This document shows positions 36,196-47,425 of a stretch of 64,000 nt of DNA, piece by piece. Each line of letters starts with the position of its first letter. The stretch's first letter is position 1. The stretch is from Acanthosoma haemorrhoidale. Lineage: Eukaryota > Arthropoda > Insecta > Hemiptera > Acanthosomatidae. The translations under genes were made by a program, and so were the position numbers. Below the pieces are notes generated by a model. The model saw only the letters and a list, made by a program, of their open reading frames with translations. It did no database searches and had not been told where the DNA came from. Location: positions 37,711,520-37,775,519 of the forward strand of contig OV884012.1 in assembly GCA_930367205.1 (NCBI GenBank). Reading direction: 5' to 3'.

Positions 36196-39100
36196 AATTA
36201 AATTGGTGAAACAAAATGCATTCCTACAAATAAATTAAAAAAATATATTATGCTTTAAGTGACCGTCTATCCACAGCAATGCATTGAACGTCGCAATAAT
36301 TTTAGCTGACGTCATATTTGAGATCATGTTGTGGATATGCATGGTACTGGTATGCATTTAAGATTTCAATCGGCCCGGAATGTATTGAATATGCGATTTA
36401 TATTGTACGTAGAAATTAAATTTGAAGGAAAGCAAACAAATATTTTTTATCAACCAATGCCGACTTTCCAACAAATTCTTTTCTCATTTATATATTTTTG
36501 AGTAATTCTCTGAAGACTGCAGTGTGATTCTTCACAGATGGGTTAATTACGGCACGCGGCATAAATTGCAGGTTAATCGAATTGCATCCCCACCACATGT
36601 GCAGCGCTTAAAACTGGTTGGCCGGGTGGACTGCTTTTTAAGGCAAGGTTCAATTGCATTCCTCAATGTCTCGGATTCCCAAAGTTGCATAGGTTAAGTT
36701 TGTTAGGAAATAATAATTTTTGTTGAAAATATAAATTGAAATAAAAATGCATTTTATGCCTAGGGGAGATAATATGCAATGTTTATCCATTAGCAAATTG
36801 TTTTTTTTTTTCACGAAATAATGTATGTACATTAAACCATAATTATAGCTTAATAATATGCAAGACTAGCTTTTTTTAATAACGTGGCTATGATACTTTG
36901 GCACGTATAAAGGATTAATCATAATTACAAAGTCCCTTGGAAAAATATAAGTAAAATAATAAATAATAAATAAAAGTTGGATGTGCAGCTTTCATTCATA
37001 TTTTTCACTTTTTTTCATATATTTTTCTTTTTTTTCTCCCCCTTACCTATTTTCACCAGTCTTGTTTGATGACGGAACCAAATTGAAAATGAAACATTTA
37101 AAAAGCAATAAAAAGAATTACGATAGTAAATAAACTAAAAAATATTTTATATATTATATAAAATAAATATATTATGCTGTGTAATTGCAGCTATATCATT
37201 GATTTCCCCCTTTGATCCTCCCGTTTGAATATCGAGAGAAAACCGATGAATTTATACAGTTGTGAATAAATTTGAATACAATTAAAGGAGTGTGCCTTTT
37301 TTTTTTATTACTGGCTGTATTAAAATATTTGATTAATTTATAATACATTTAGATATTTATTAACCTTCGCATTGCCATTTAAGTTTAATCATTAAATATT
37401 GATGACGATCATATAAATTACAAATTTCTATATTGGGTACATAACTTGCGAAATTCGATCCCCTATCTTAGAGCTCCGATCATCGTAAATTTGAGATTAC
37501 TCATAATAATAATAATAATAATAATAATAAACTGTTTATGACTCACTGAATTGCTTCAAGATTTTTTCAGTGTTGAATGATTTATATTTTCAAACCTCGT
37601 TAAAGTTATATGGGCATAGCTGAGTTAATTGGTCTGATATATAACTTCCTATAGATATAAATTCGGGGCCTAGCCTCTACCGTCGTAAAACTACCTATGC
37701 TCCTAAGGACATTATAATGTGGCTAATATAATGGTTGAGATACCAACATTATTACTTAGATACCAACATTATTAGATATAATAACAGTAAGAATAAGATA
37801 ACAGAACATATTATTATTATATCAAACAGAACGTATAATTAGCTTATGATAAAAATGAAAAACATTTGTAAACATTTGATCTTTACTGTTGAATTTAATT
37901 AGCTAAAACTATGGCATGTCATTTAAAATTAATAAGTAATAGCTATAGTACATCATTAATTATACTCACTTTGTCATCAATAACTGACACTATCAGCTCA
38001 AGTATGCAGGCTCCAGATCAGCCCCGCCATGAAGTCATCTAGTGTCCTGCTTATCAGCCACATGGATGTTTTTCTGTTTCCGTGTTCGCCAGAAAGTAAC
38101 CCCACAGAAGTCAGTAAGGTTATTGAAGTTGAGCATTCTATTGTCTTTCTATTTAATCGCCACTTCTTTACCTCATCGAGCTCCGTTACAAAATAATCCA
38201 CACAATAATGCACAGTCCTTAAGGAGACTTCTGAATTTGATTTGGTTTGGCCAAATTTTCAAAGTCCGGTTTAACTTTGGTGGATGACATGAATGATAAA
38301 CTCTTCAAGGGAGAATCTATGAGCGAAGAACTATATTTATTTTTTATCAGGCTCATGCTGGAGACTGCTTACACACCTGAGCCAAACCTGTAAGATCATC
38401 GTAGTATTAGCATAGCACCAAGTTAAATTAGCTTTTCATCCCAAAAAAAAAAGAACTTGAATTTTTTTTTATATAACAAAATGAAGAATAAAAAATTTAA
38501 AACCTACTGGCTGGCCGCGTGCCAAATCCAAACCCCCAGCGTATCTTGGGGTGGGCACCCCTGTGTGCATCCATCTTTATGTTAGTCGTCGAACTAGCTC
38601 CTCGGAGACGATTCATGCTTCTACATCTCACCATTTTCCATTTAAATGTAAATAATATGTGTCCTATATTTATTTCCTTCTGACATTTTTCCCCTTGTAC
38701 TTTACGTTAGCTACTTTTCATTATAAAAATAACACATATAACGGAGTTAAAGTCAATATTAATCAGCAGGCTCTATCATATTGTAGAAATTGGTATGAAT
38801 TTCAATACGAGAAAATATCTATGATTTCGTCAAGTAAAAAATAATTTTTACGATTTGAAGCAGTTAGTAGTTATTTCAAAAGTTTAAATAGCTGCTTAAA
38901 CCTATGTACAGGGAAGAACTAACGTTTCATTCAATAGACTGATTTAGTGGATTGTTAACCCCATACAAACCCACTGCACAAATACGTACATTCAGGATCA
39001 ACCCACTATGTCCTCCATGACAGCATAACAAAAGATGATAGAATGAACTTACTGGCTCCAAAGAAATCAGAATAAATCTGCAATGGTATGTAGATGGCAA

Positions 39101-39918
39101 ATTATTACAAAAAGTATTACAAAAAATAATTAATCTATAATTAATGTGCCGGCTATATTGTTCATCAAATATTTTTTACAATAAGGTATTTATTTATCTT
39201 TCACATTTTAATTCTTCTCTTCATATGTAAATATTATCTCAATTATTGTAGAAGAAATATGTAAACATTTCTTGATCATTATGCCATAACTAATAACGTT
39301 AAATTTCACTCTTATAAATGGATTATTGAGCCTTCGACAATTTTATCCCTTTAATTCGTGGACATAAATAGGAGAAAAGTCAATTTCGAAAGGGCTCAAA
39401 ACCATGTTCCGTCTATTCTAACAATTATTTTCTAGCTCCAAGAACATTTTTGTTTCGCAGTATTTTTAAAATATACTTGGAATCGATCAAGACCCTATTC
39501 GTGATGGTTAACGGTTAAGATAAACACAGAAGCACGGACTGAACACGATCACGGACGGTGGGGGGGGGACCTGTATGCTTTTGGTTCGTTTTTCGACTGG
39601 GATACTGTATGTCATTTTTAGTAAATGACAGTTTATTACATACAAATGAAAATTAGTCATTTCAAAACGGTACATTAATATACGGTATTAATCACTAACA
39701 GTTTTGGCAGTCCACACAGCTATTATCACGCGCTGCGAGTATTGCTTATTGGAGCGATACTCGTATCTGAGATATTAAACTAAAAAAATGTCTTTATAAT
39801 AAAATCCTCAATAACAAGAAATATTAATTTTAAATTAATTAATTAATTAATTTTTCATAAAATACTTTTTTGTTCAAAACAAGTATGCCAAAGCTACCCT
39901 TTAAACAAACTTATTTAT
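36196..39918. other. 3.7-kb AT-rich spacer
   Basis: Contains an (ATA)n microsatellite, a G9 run at 39560-39568 and a GC-richer patch at 38510-38600. No gene or tail recognised. Confidence 0.5.
37504..37531. repeat. (ATA)n microsatellite
   Basis: Nine uninterrupted trinucleotide repeats are visible. No function is implied. Confidence 0.95.
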
Positions 39919-39928
39919 TAATATATTA

Positions 39929-39982
39929 TTATTGCCTTATAAAAGGCAGATTGTAATTATTGCACAATAAAGATTGTTGAAA
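39929..39982 (+). mobile_element. 54-bp J1 tail insertion with 10-bp target duplication
   Basis: The insert is 'ttattgccttataaaaggca' followed by 'gattgtaattattgcacaat' and 'aaagattgttgaaa'. This is the last part of the J1 3' end including the AATAAAG signal. TAATATATTA flanks it at 39919-39928 and 39983-39992. It is even shorter than the copy at 34811. Confidence 0.75.
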
Positions 39983-39992
39983 TAATATATTA

Positions 39993-40694
39993 CCGTTTTA
40001 TTGTTTGAGCTTATTGAAACGAGCTGCTATCTGGTGTAAATGGTTGTGAAAATTTTGTAATGTCTCGGTGCTTACACAATCTACTGAAGGAAATAAAGCA
40101 AATACATCTATCAACGGGATATTTATTGGATCACACAGTAAATAACGTAAACTTACTTGTTCCAAGTGTTTCTTTTGCACGAATAAGCCGTATTAAGACT
40201 CCTGGGGGATTTGACCACAGGTCCGAATGTATTTCGTTACTATTAGATTGCAGGGCACGCTTTTGCGGTGAAGCGCCAAAAAAACAAAAACGTTGCGAGA
40301 GCAAGCGTTCTTGAAGTCTTTCTAAACCTTGAGAGACCCAGACCTCAGATGCCAGAACCGTGTCCAGGTCGTAAACGGTATTTTATGAATCTAGAAATAA
40401 TATATTTAATAAGTTAGGACGCGATTAAAGACATATGTCGGAATATATTTATGATCCTCCCTACTTAACCCCACATATGCCACCCTACTGGAGTAGACTT
40501 CCTCGTGATAAAGGTAAATATAGATAAAGAAAATTTCAATTTGGGCGTTACCACGGGTAAAATAAGTTTTAGATGTTGTAGTTGTTGAAACTATATGTAT
40601 ATGTATATTTTTCTGTCCTGTTGATTTATTCACAACTGTATATAGAAAATAAATAATACAGCCACTGAATGCGATGCAAATTTTATATCGTGTG
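39993..40694. other. Spacer, nothing recognised
   Basis: Open frames on both strands around 39998-40314 have nearly normal codon composition but no motif I recognise. Confidence 0.4.
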
Positions 40695-41587
40695 TGTAGC
40701 GACCACTAACTACATAAGATAAATCACCCTATACTCTATTGTATATATATATTGTAAACAAATGTAAATAACATTACCAAAATATAAATAATTTTAAATA
40801 TGGTAAACAATAAAACAAGCTGCTAGGGGCAATTAGTTATATGAGCTGGGTCACCAGCTGTCAGGGCAGGTATAGACCCAACCGCCGAGAGACCCTACCC
40901 CGCTCACGTCTCTTTGCCAGAGGACAAAGGAAACCACATACTCAACGGGCATTGGGTACTATAAAAACAGTGCTGATTGGCTACTGACGAAGCCAGCTGG
41001 GTATTTAAGACCGGCGGTTTGGGGCCTGTATATCATTCTCCTGGGAACTATAACTGGCTCGTGGCTGCTCTGCTTGAACTCGGAAACTTGGTTGCTTTTT
41101 TATTAAAAACCTCTGCATCTCTTTCTCTCCTCACCTCGCTACGTTTTAGTCCGGCGTTGTCAGACCCCACACATTTCTAGTGGGAATCTTCCTTCGTCTC
41201 GCTAAATCTAGCAGCTCCTTGGGAGAGACCTCTCCCTAGTGGACAACGGTTGTCGTGGCCCTGAAAACTTACCAAGCAGTGTTCCCCACGGCGATTCAGT
41301 CTGCTTCTCTCCGGTTCACACTCGCCTTTGGGATCCGGACGGATTTCGCCTATCCTCAGATACCGAGGGTGAATTCGTGGTCATTCCAAGACCACTCAAA
41401 CTACCTACACTACCTACCCTATACCTTTTCTCCTGAACATAGTGGATTGTCGGGGCACATACCTATCAAAAAATGGAGTCAGATAGTAAAGCCGTCATGA
41501 AACGATTGTCCAGGTTATAAATTCAAGCAACCCTCACTTCTTCACCAGTGCTAGGGTAAATAGGTACCCCCTCGTGACGACCCGACA
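40695..41587 (+). mobile_element. Solo LTR (893 bp), plus orientation
   Basis: It begins TGTAGCGACC and ends CGACCCGACA, matching the inverse of the LTR at 31536-32387. 'tataaaaacagtgctg' near 40970 is a plausible TATA element. The GC-richer second half carries the conserved block with 'ccggttcacactcgcc'. The flanks TGTG (40691-40694) and CAAA (41588-41591) do not match, so this copy either arose by recombination between different insertions or its flanks have changed. There is no internal element sequence on either side. Confidence 0.85.
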
Positions 41588-42095
41588 CAAACAAAAGCTG
41601 TCGTAGAGAACATCATGTGTATGCATGGCGATGTTCTGATCATAGGTTTACGATGTGGTATAGGTGGAGGTCATAGGATGGGGATTCAATCTTAGGTTTT
41701 TGGCGGATTTATTGATTTTTCGCCTATGAAAGTCCTAGTATATATGATGTGAGTGTTATAACAGTAACAGACAGACACAATGGTTAAAAACATACGGCTT
41801 TCTGGTTTTAAGAAAAAAAAAAAAAAGCGACGAAACCCTTAAAAGGGACTAATATTATGCCGTAGTAGGTGTGATAATTTAAAGAAATCGAAGACTATAT
41901 AGAAACTGTATATAGAAGAATTATATATATTTGTTGCCACGTTTATTGGTTCTCCGCCCGATTTTCTTTTACGATTATTCTGATCGGAGAATCTCATCAA
42001 TTTTAATTTACGAAAGCACCTACTGAAAGCCATCCGGCAACGGAAACTTCATAGACGTCCTTTGAATCTTTACGGTGTTATGATTTTTATTTATT
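41588..42095. other. Spacer, nothing recognised
   Basis: AT-rich with an A-run near 41811-41825. Confidence 0.5.
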
Positions 42096-42791
42096 TTTTT
42101 TTTTTTCCCCATAGCCCTTTTAAATTTCCAGATAATAACAGATCCTTAGGTGAATCTATTTACAAATTATTTTGTATTTCCTGTACCATCACTACATTAT
42201 GTACTGGTTTTGTTATTTTATAGAAATTATATAATGAATAAACAAGTATAATGATATACATAATACGTGACTGGACTAAACTGACTAATAAAGGTGATGG
42301 GGCTCACATTTTTAATCAACCTTAAAACTAACTTACATACTAATTCTTATCCTAATTTTTCCCCGATAGTCTGTTTCCATCGATGCGGGAGGGGTGGTGG
42401 GGCCATAGTGTTAAACACTGGGTTTGTCAGGTGCTGCAACGAGTCAAAAAACTTAATTTGTATCCGGCGGATGAACTCACCCACCGACGGTACATCAAGC
42501 AACGGGTGCAGGTCAGCGTTCTTCAACCTCTCGAAAGAGGTATGTCGGACCACTTTTCGCATGATTCCATTCTGGAAGTGTTGGAGACATTTTGCTGTAT
42601 TGTAAGTTAAGTGGGTAAATAGCGGGGCAGTGTACAGCAGAGCTGGCCGGAGGACACATTTAAATATCATCAATTTGAGACGAAGCGACAGGTTAGGTGA
42701 AGTTAGCAAGTGCGATAGCCGGTAAGGCCTTTGTCGTACTTTTTCTGTTTTATTACTAAAATGAGTAGATAAATGGAGATGCCTATCCATG
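42096..42791 (-). pseudogene. F2 LINE 3' part: RT thumb, C-terminus and 3' UTR
   Basis: Minus-strand 42790-42347 is one open frame of 147 codons: 'MDRHLHLSTHFSNK', 'RLSHLLTSPNLSLRLKLM', 'KCVLRPALLYTAPLF', 'HFQNGIMRKVVRHTSFE' and 'DSLQHLTNPVFNTM' to 'GEKLG' and stop. The 3' UTR continues to a poly(A) tail (T-run at about 42096-42108 on the plus strand). Upstream homology stops abruptly at 42791, so this is a typical 5'-truncated LINE insertion. The intact frame indicates relative youth. Confidence 0.9.
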
Positions 42792-44384
42792 CGAAGTTAT
42801 CGCATTTCCTCCCAATATCCTTCCTATAAAACGGATTCTTTGTTGAAATAATTCAACGGGAAAAACCAATCAACGGAGCCGTTGTTTTTTTACAATGGGA
42901 AACTTAACGCATCTGATGGAATGGATCAACTAACATATGCGGTAGTCTTAGGTATAGTTAGCTTAATTTGTAGGTTTTCGGTAGAGAAAGTTAGTTAATG
43001 AACTTTGGCTCAAATTTCTTAAGTAGTTGCTTACATAATGATACCATTCAAAACCTGGGCGGAGTAGTTATAAGCCTGAAGTAACCTTAAATGCTTATTA
43101 ATTAATGACATATTCGGCCTATCCGTGGCAAATAATGCTGATCTGACGACAAAACAATTTTTATGTACAATAAAAAACAGACCAAGTGAGCGACAGGTCA
43201 ACAAACACCGTCTGTGATATGGCGTTTGTTTTATGATGATTTTCCTCCCTTTAATACGTTAAAATGTTGAATTTATTTAAATTGTTTTTAATTTTCTATT
43301 ATTTTTTACTATGATCTCAAGTTATTAATTGATGATTTGCTATTGATTATATACTAAATGTTTTAAACTCCTTTCAATTCAAATTAAGATTTACCTCAAA
43401 ATCTAGCCTTCTCATACTTTTAACTTGCTATCTTTGTTTAAGCATACCATACATATTTGCTGTTAATTGTATGAATCCTTTTTTATCGCATATATATATA
43501 TAGATATGCCCTTAATCATCCGGATCATGCGCACTGCAACTTCTAAATGATTTGATTTCGTGTCTAGTAATCAAAATAAAATACACCAAAATTCAGAGCA
43601 GAAGAACTTGTGTAGAAATTTAAACTATATCGTGTATGTACAGTATACTGGAGGAAATTTATTGTCACGTCAATTAGGATAAGTTGTAACTCGGCAATGC
43701 CTATATACCTTTTTATTCAAGTCCTGTAAATACGACTCTGAATCAAACGGAACTTGAAGGAGTTAACTGAGGAGCCTTAAACAAGTGAAAGGCAATATAA
43801 ACACTTTATTTGAATCCCAAATTTATGCTGATCGGACAGAGCCCAGGATCAATGGAAATTGCGAGCTGTATAAAATGAAGCCAAATTAACACAAATTAAA
43901 GTAGTAAATCTAAAGACTTGCCATTATTTATAAGATTTACTAACTTTCCTTATGTATTAAATTGTATTTGTTTGTGATATTATTATTGTGCCACAATAAG
44001 TGAAGACCACAATCGTAAACACGGTTCAAGTTCATCAAACAATTGTTAGAAAACTACTTGGAATTTTTCATTAAATTGCTGTTTGTATATTGTTTGTTAA
44101 ACTAAATTGGCAATAAACAATCTCCGTTTCAACAAATAAAAATAATTATAAATAACTAAAATAGTAATTTATAACAAGTTATTCATTTATGGTGGGCCAT
44201 TGAAAATACAATTTCAGTTATTGGTTCCCAAAACGTTAAAGAATATTTTCGTGTTACCGCTTTAAATGGGTCCCTAACCATGGGGAATATAAGGACAACT
44301 TCAACAGCTTAAGTCTTTAAGTCTTTGGACTTTCGAACTCATTGAGATTTTTTATGTTGATATTTTATAAATGTTGGTATGTGT
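42792..44384. other. AT-rich spacer
   Basis: Nothing recognised. Confidence 0.5.
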
Positions 44385-44466
44385 GTGTCTTATGGTATGA
44401 ATAAGCTCTTAAATCACAATGCTTAGTGCTGGATAAGCATATTGTAATTTCAGGAATAATAAACTT
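44385..44466 (+). mobile_element. Diverged J1-like LINE 3' tail
   Basis: 'tatggtatgaataagctc', 'tcacaatgcttagtgctgga', 'taagcatattgtaattt' and 'aataataaac' follow the order of the J1 3' end with many changes. The hairpin at 44416-44445 keeps its pairing although its sequence differs from J1. It probably represents a sister Jockey subfamily. Confidence 0.6.
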
Positions 44467-47040
44467 GCCCCTCTCTTCCGCAATATAAAAAAGAAAAATA
44501 AGCGTTTTATAGACCGATAAAATTTTGGTAAATAAATGCAAGAATTCCCTCTTGTATTTTATACCGGGATTTCGAAAGGGCTATGTGTTATCATACGTCT
44601 TGACCAGTATGGACCGAATAAGATCAGTCCTATTTCTGTCTCCACGTTTCTAACTGTTGACTTCTGACCTCAATGGCCTGGGCCTATGCGGTCATCGATA
44701 ATGCCCCCCCCCCGCTAAACAGTTAGGTTAGTTTATATCCGTAAAATAAACATTTTTTAAAGATTTAAAACTTCGTTCGGTGATCAAACGGGTGCCTCCT
44801 CACGCTGTCTTGTGGTGGTCCTGGCTAGTAATTGAGTCTGCTTAGCTATGGGCAGTTGGCACATACTTAATATGACATGCTAGATGCTTGTCGCTACAAA
44901 GAAAACCTCATAATTCTGATTTCCAAATATCAAAAATTGTAGTGTTTATTTTTTTTGGAATCTGACTGTTAGAGAAGCGCTAGATTAAATTCCTCTTCCA
45001 TCTATTCATGAGCCCCACGGTACTCTGCAGAAGGTACTGAGTATAACAAGACAGCAATAAGAGTATATTATTCGTATCAAGTTTGTGAAAATACGGCTAT
45101 AAACAGACTTTAAATACTAAGAGAAAGTGGTAACATTTTGAGGTAAGTGTTCGGTGTTTTTTTTTAAAAGCCACTCAACGGAAGGTTAATGCTATTATGA
45201 GCGGTGATGGAGAAAAAGTTGGGGTGTGGGAAATGTAACTGGCAACAAATTTTCGTGTGGTACCTCCGGAAAGAATAAGCGCTCAAGGAGATTTGACAAT
45301 TAATGTGTATTTAGGGGCTTGATGGGATAGGATTTGTTGGGGAGGACGACTAAAATGTCATGTTGCAAATTCTCTTTATTTAGCGCAAGGTACTGTGCCA
45401 TATTGGTTCCAGATTCGGTACGAACATCTTGACTTCTGAGTCCTTTTGGCCTGCAATCAAAAAGCTTCCATGAATATATAGGTTGGTGGTATCTCAAAAA
45501 AATATTTTCTGGAAAAACGTACCCATCCCATTAAAATTAATTGTTGAAACATTAACGATAATTTTATTTAGAACAATATTTTCACCTTTTATGATATGTT
45601 TGATGTATTTGATTACTGCATATGCTATGTATATATACCTACAACTTAAACGGAATAACATTTGCATAAATAATCTAGGACATGATGCTGAGGTTGATAT
45701 TTCATTTTGATTAAGAAATATAAATATACTGGTAGTTTTAACAAGTACCATTATGACCTGTAGTATTATACAAATAGGTGTATATTTAACTGAAAGTGTT
45801 TTAATTAATTTTAGATTTATGGCTGACTGGTCATAAAGAAGAAGATAGAAGCAAGAATAGCGCAATGCTAATTTAGAATGGCCTGGTCACTACGCATTTA
45901 TAGCTCATAAACATGATACGCTTTACGTCCTTCAGCTGTCAATAATATTTATTTTAGTATTTTATTGCCCTTTGTTCTTTAACAAATGCAGTCATTGTTT
46001 TTTTTTTAAAGGTTGTTTGTTTCCTAACTACTAGTCGATTAGAGGAACAAATTATAAAAACGTGAGAAATTATCTATACGATCGAAAATACCTTATTATA
46101 TTTGACAAACGATCTCGGTTACGGAAAATTGCTATTAAAAATATTGCTAAAGTATTGACAAAAAACGACATTGTTTTTTTCTCAAAGGATTGAAAAAAGT
46201 TTTTGGTGTCCAGAAATTGCAACTTTTAAAGATCTAAGTGGTTTAAGCAGCTCACAATGCCTATTTTCAAGGAGTTCGACAGAAAGCGAGTTACCGGTCC
46301 GCTGTGACGGCTGCACTGAGCTGACGAAAGTGATTGTGTGTTAATAAAAACGTGCGTAATTTTCGGGTAGACAACCGAAACATAGAATTACTTTCAGAAA
46401 CAATCAGCAACTAGCAAATATTATCGTAAAATACACTATTTCTAAGGTTGAATACGAAAACTTTATTTTTTTTGAATATTTTAAACTCATTTTTGCGCTA
46501 CAGCATTCAGCGCGTCCTCAAATTTTAGGAAAAATACAACATTAACTGTTTCTGTTTAAAATGGTTTATAAGTAGTGATAGACTGAAAAGAAAACTGGAA
46601 AGTGGGTATGTTATATGGGGTAATATTTTTTACGTTGAGTTTTTATCATGTGCATCAAAATGTACTGGAAATTTTTGCCATTCTAGTAGAACGGACAGAC
46701 TGTCAGACAAATAGGATGTACAAACGAAATCAGTTCTGCTCAAAAGAAGACCCACCCCTTTCGTGCTTTCTAAAATATAACCCAAACATTTTCTTTGTGG
46801 TATTTATACCTCAAACACTTATGTTTGAGTAATTAATCTATTTTAGAAATGTTAATGAAGAAAAGATTTTTACTATATTTCCATTTTCCAATAAGTATTT
46901 AAATGTACCCTGAGTTATTAATCATTAGTATTAGTTGTTGATTAACTTGGGCTATAAAATATTATTCTTATAAAGTTCGTAAGGGTTCTAAAATTTTAAG
47001 TCAGGATAGATCACCAACAGGATCATAAATTTTGTTCATA
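44467..47040. other. AT-rich spacer
   Basis: Apart from the weak membrane-protein candidate at 45483-45830 nothing is recognised. There is a C10 run at 44704-44713. Confidence 0.5.
45483..45830 (+). pseudogene. Possible relic of a multi-pass membrane protein
   Basis: One plus-strand frame reads through hydrophobic stretches: 'LIVETLTIILF', 'MICLMYLITAYAMYIYL', then a polar segment ending 'HDAEVDISF', a stop at about 45708, and after it another hydrophobic stretch, 'ILVVLTSTIMTCSIIQ'. The length and spacing would suit two or three membrane helices, but AT-rich DNA produces such frames by chance and I recognise no family. Confidence 0.15.
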
Positions 47041-47425
47041 TTGTCATAATATTTAGATGCTTGGCCTTTGATTTAAATTTGAAATTAGCGGGCAGAAAAA
47101 AGAGCTGCAAACAAGTTGGGAAAAGGAGGGGGTACTTGGAAAACAAGATGGCTAGGAGGTTGTTCTGCTGGTTATCCTCGAGGGACGCTTTCGATGAAGA
47201 TTTGAAGTTGGGAGGATTTGAAGATTTTTGTTGTTGGTGTAGTGAGTGAAGTGAGAAGATAAAAGTACTAACAGTTTATCATTATATAAATAATTATAAA
47301 GGTAAACGAAAATTGTTATTAACATATTAATTTGTCACAGACTGGTGGATTAAAAGAGTTGAAGAAAATTTTGTTTTTTTCTAATTTAACCTCATATATT
47401 AAACATAACAATTGGCGCCCGAAAA
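47041..47425 (+). mobile_element. Possible LTR-element remnant with primer-binding site
   Basis: At 47413-47423 'TGGCGCCCGAA' matches the start of the classic primer-binding site complementary to the 3' end of tRNA-Lys. It follows 'aaacataacaat', which could be the end of a 5' LTR (CA two bases before the site). The upstream 370 bp would be the LTR, but its left edge and a second copy cannot be found in the window. It is not related to the solo LTR family here. Confidence 0.4.

Noticed and set aside
37504..37531. ATA trinucleotide run as a possible regulatory element
   Set aside because: A simple microsatellite in AT-rich DNA; nothing nearby gives it a role.
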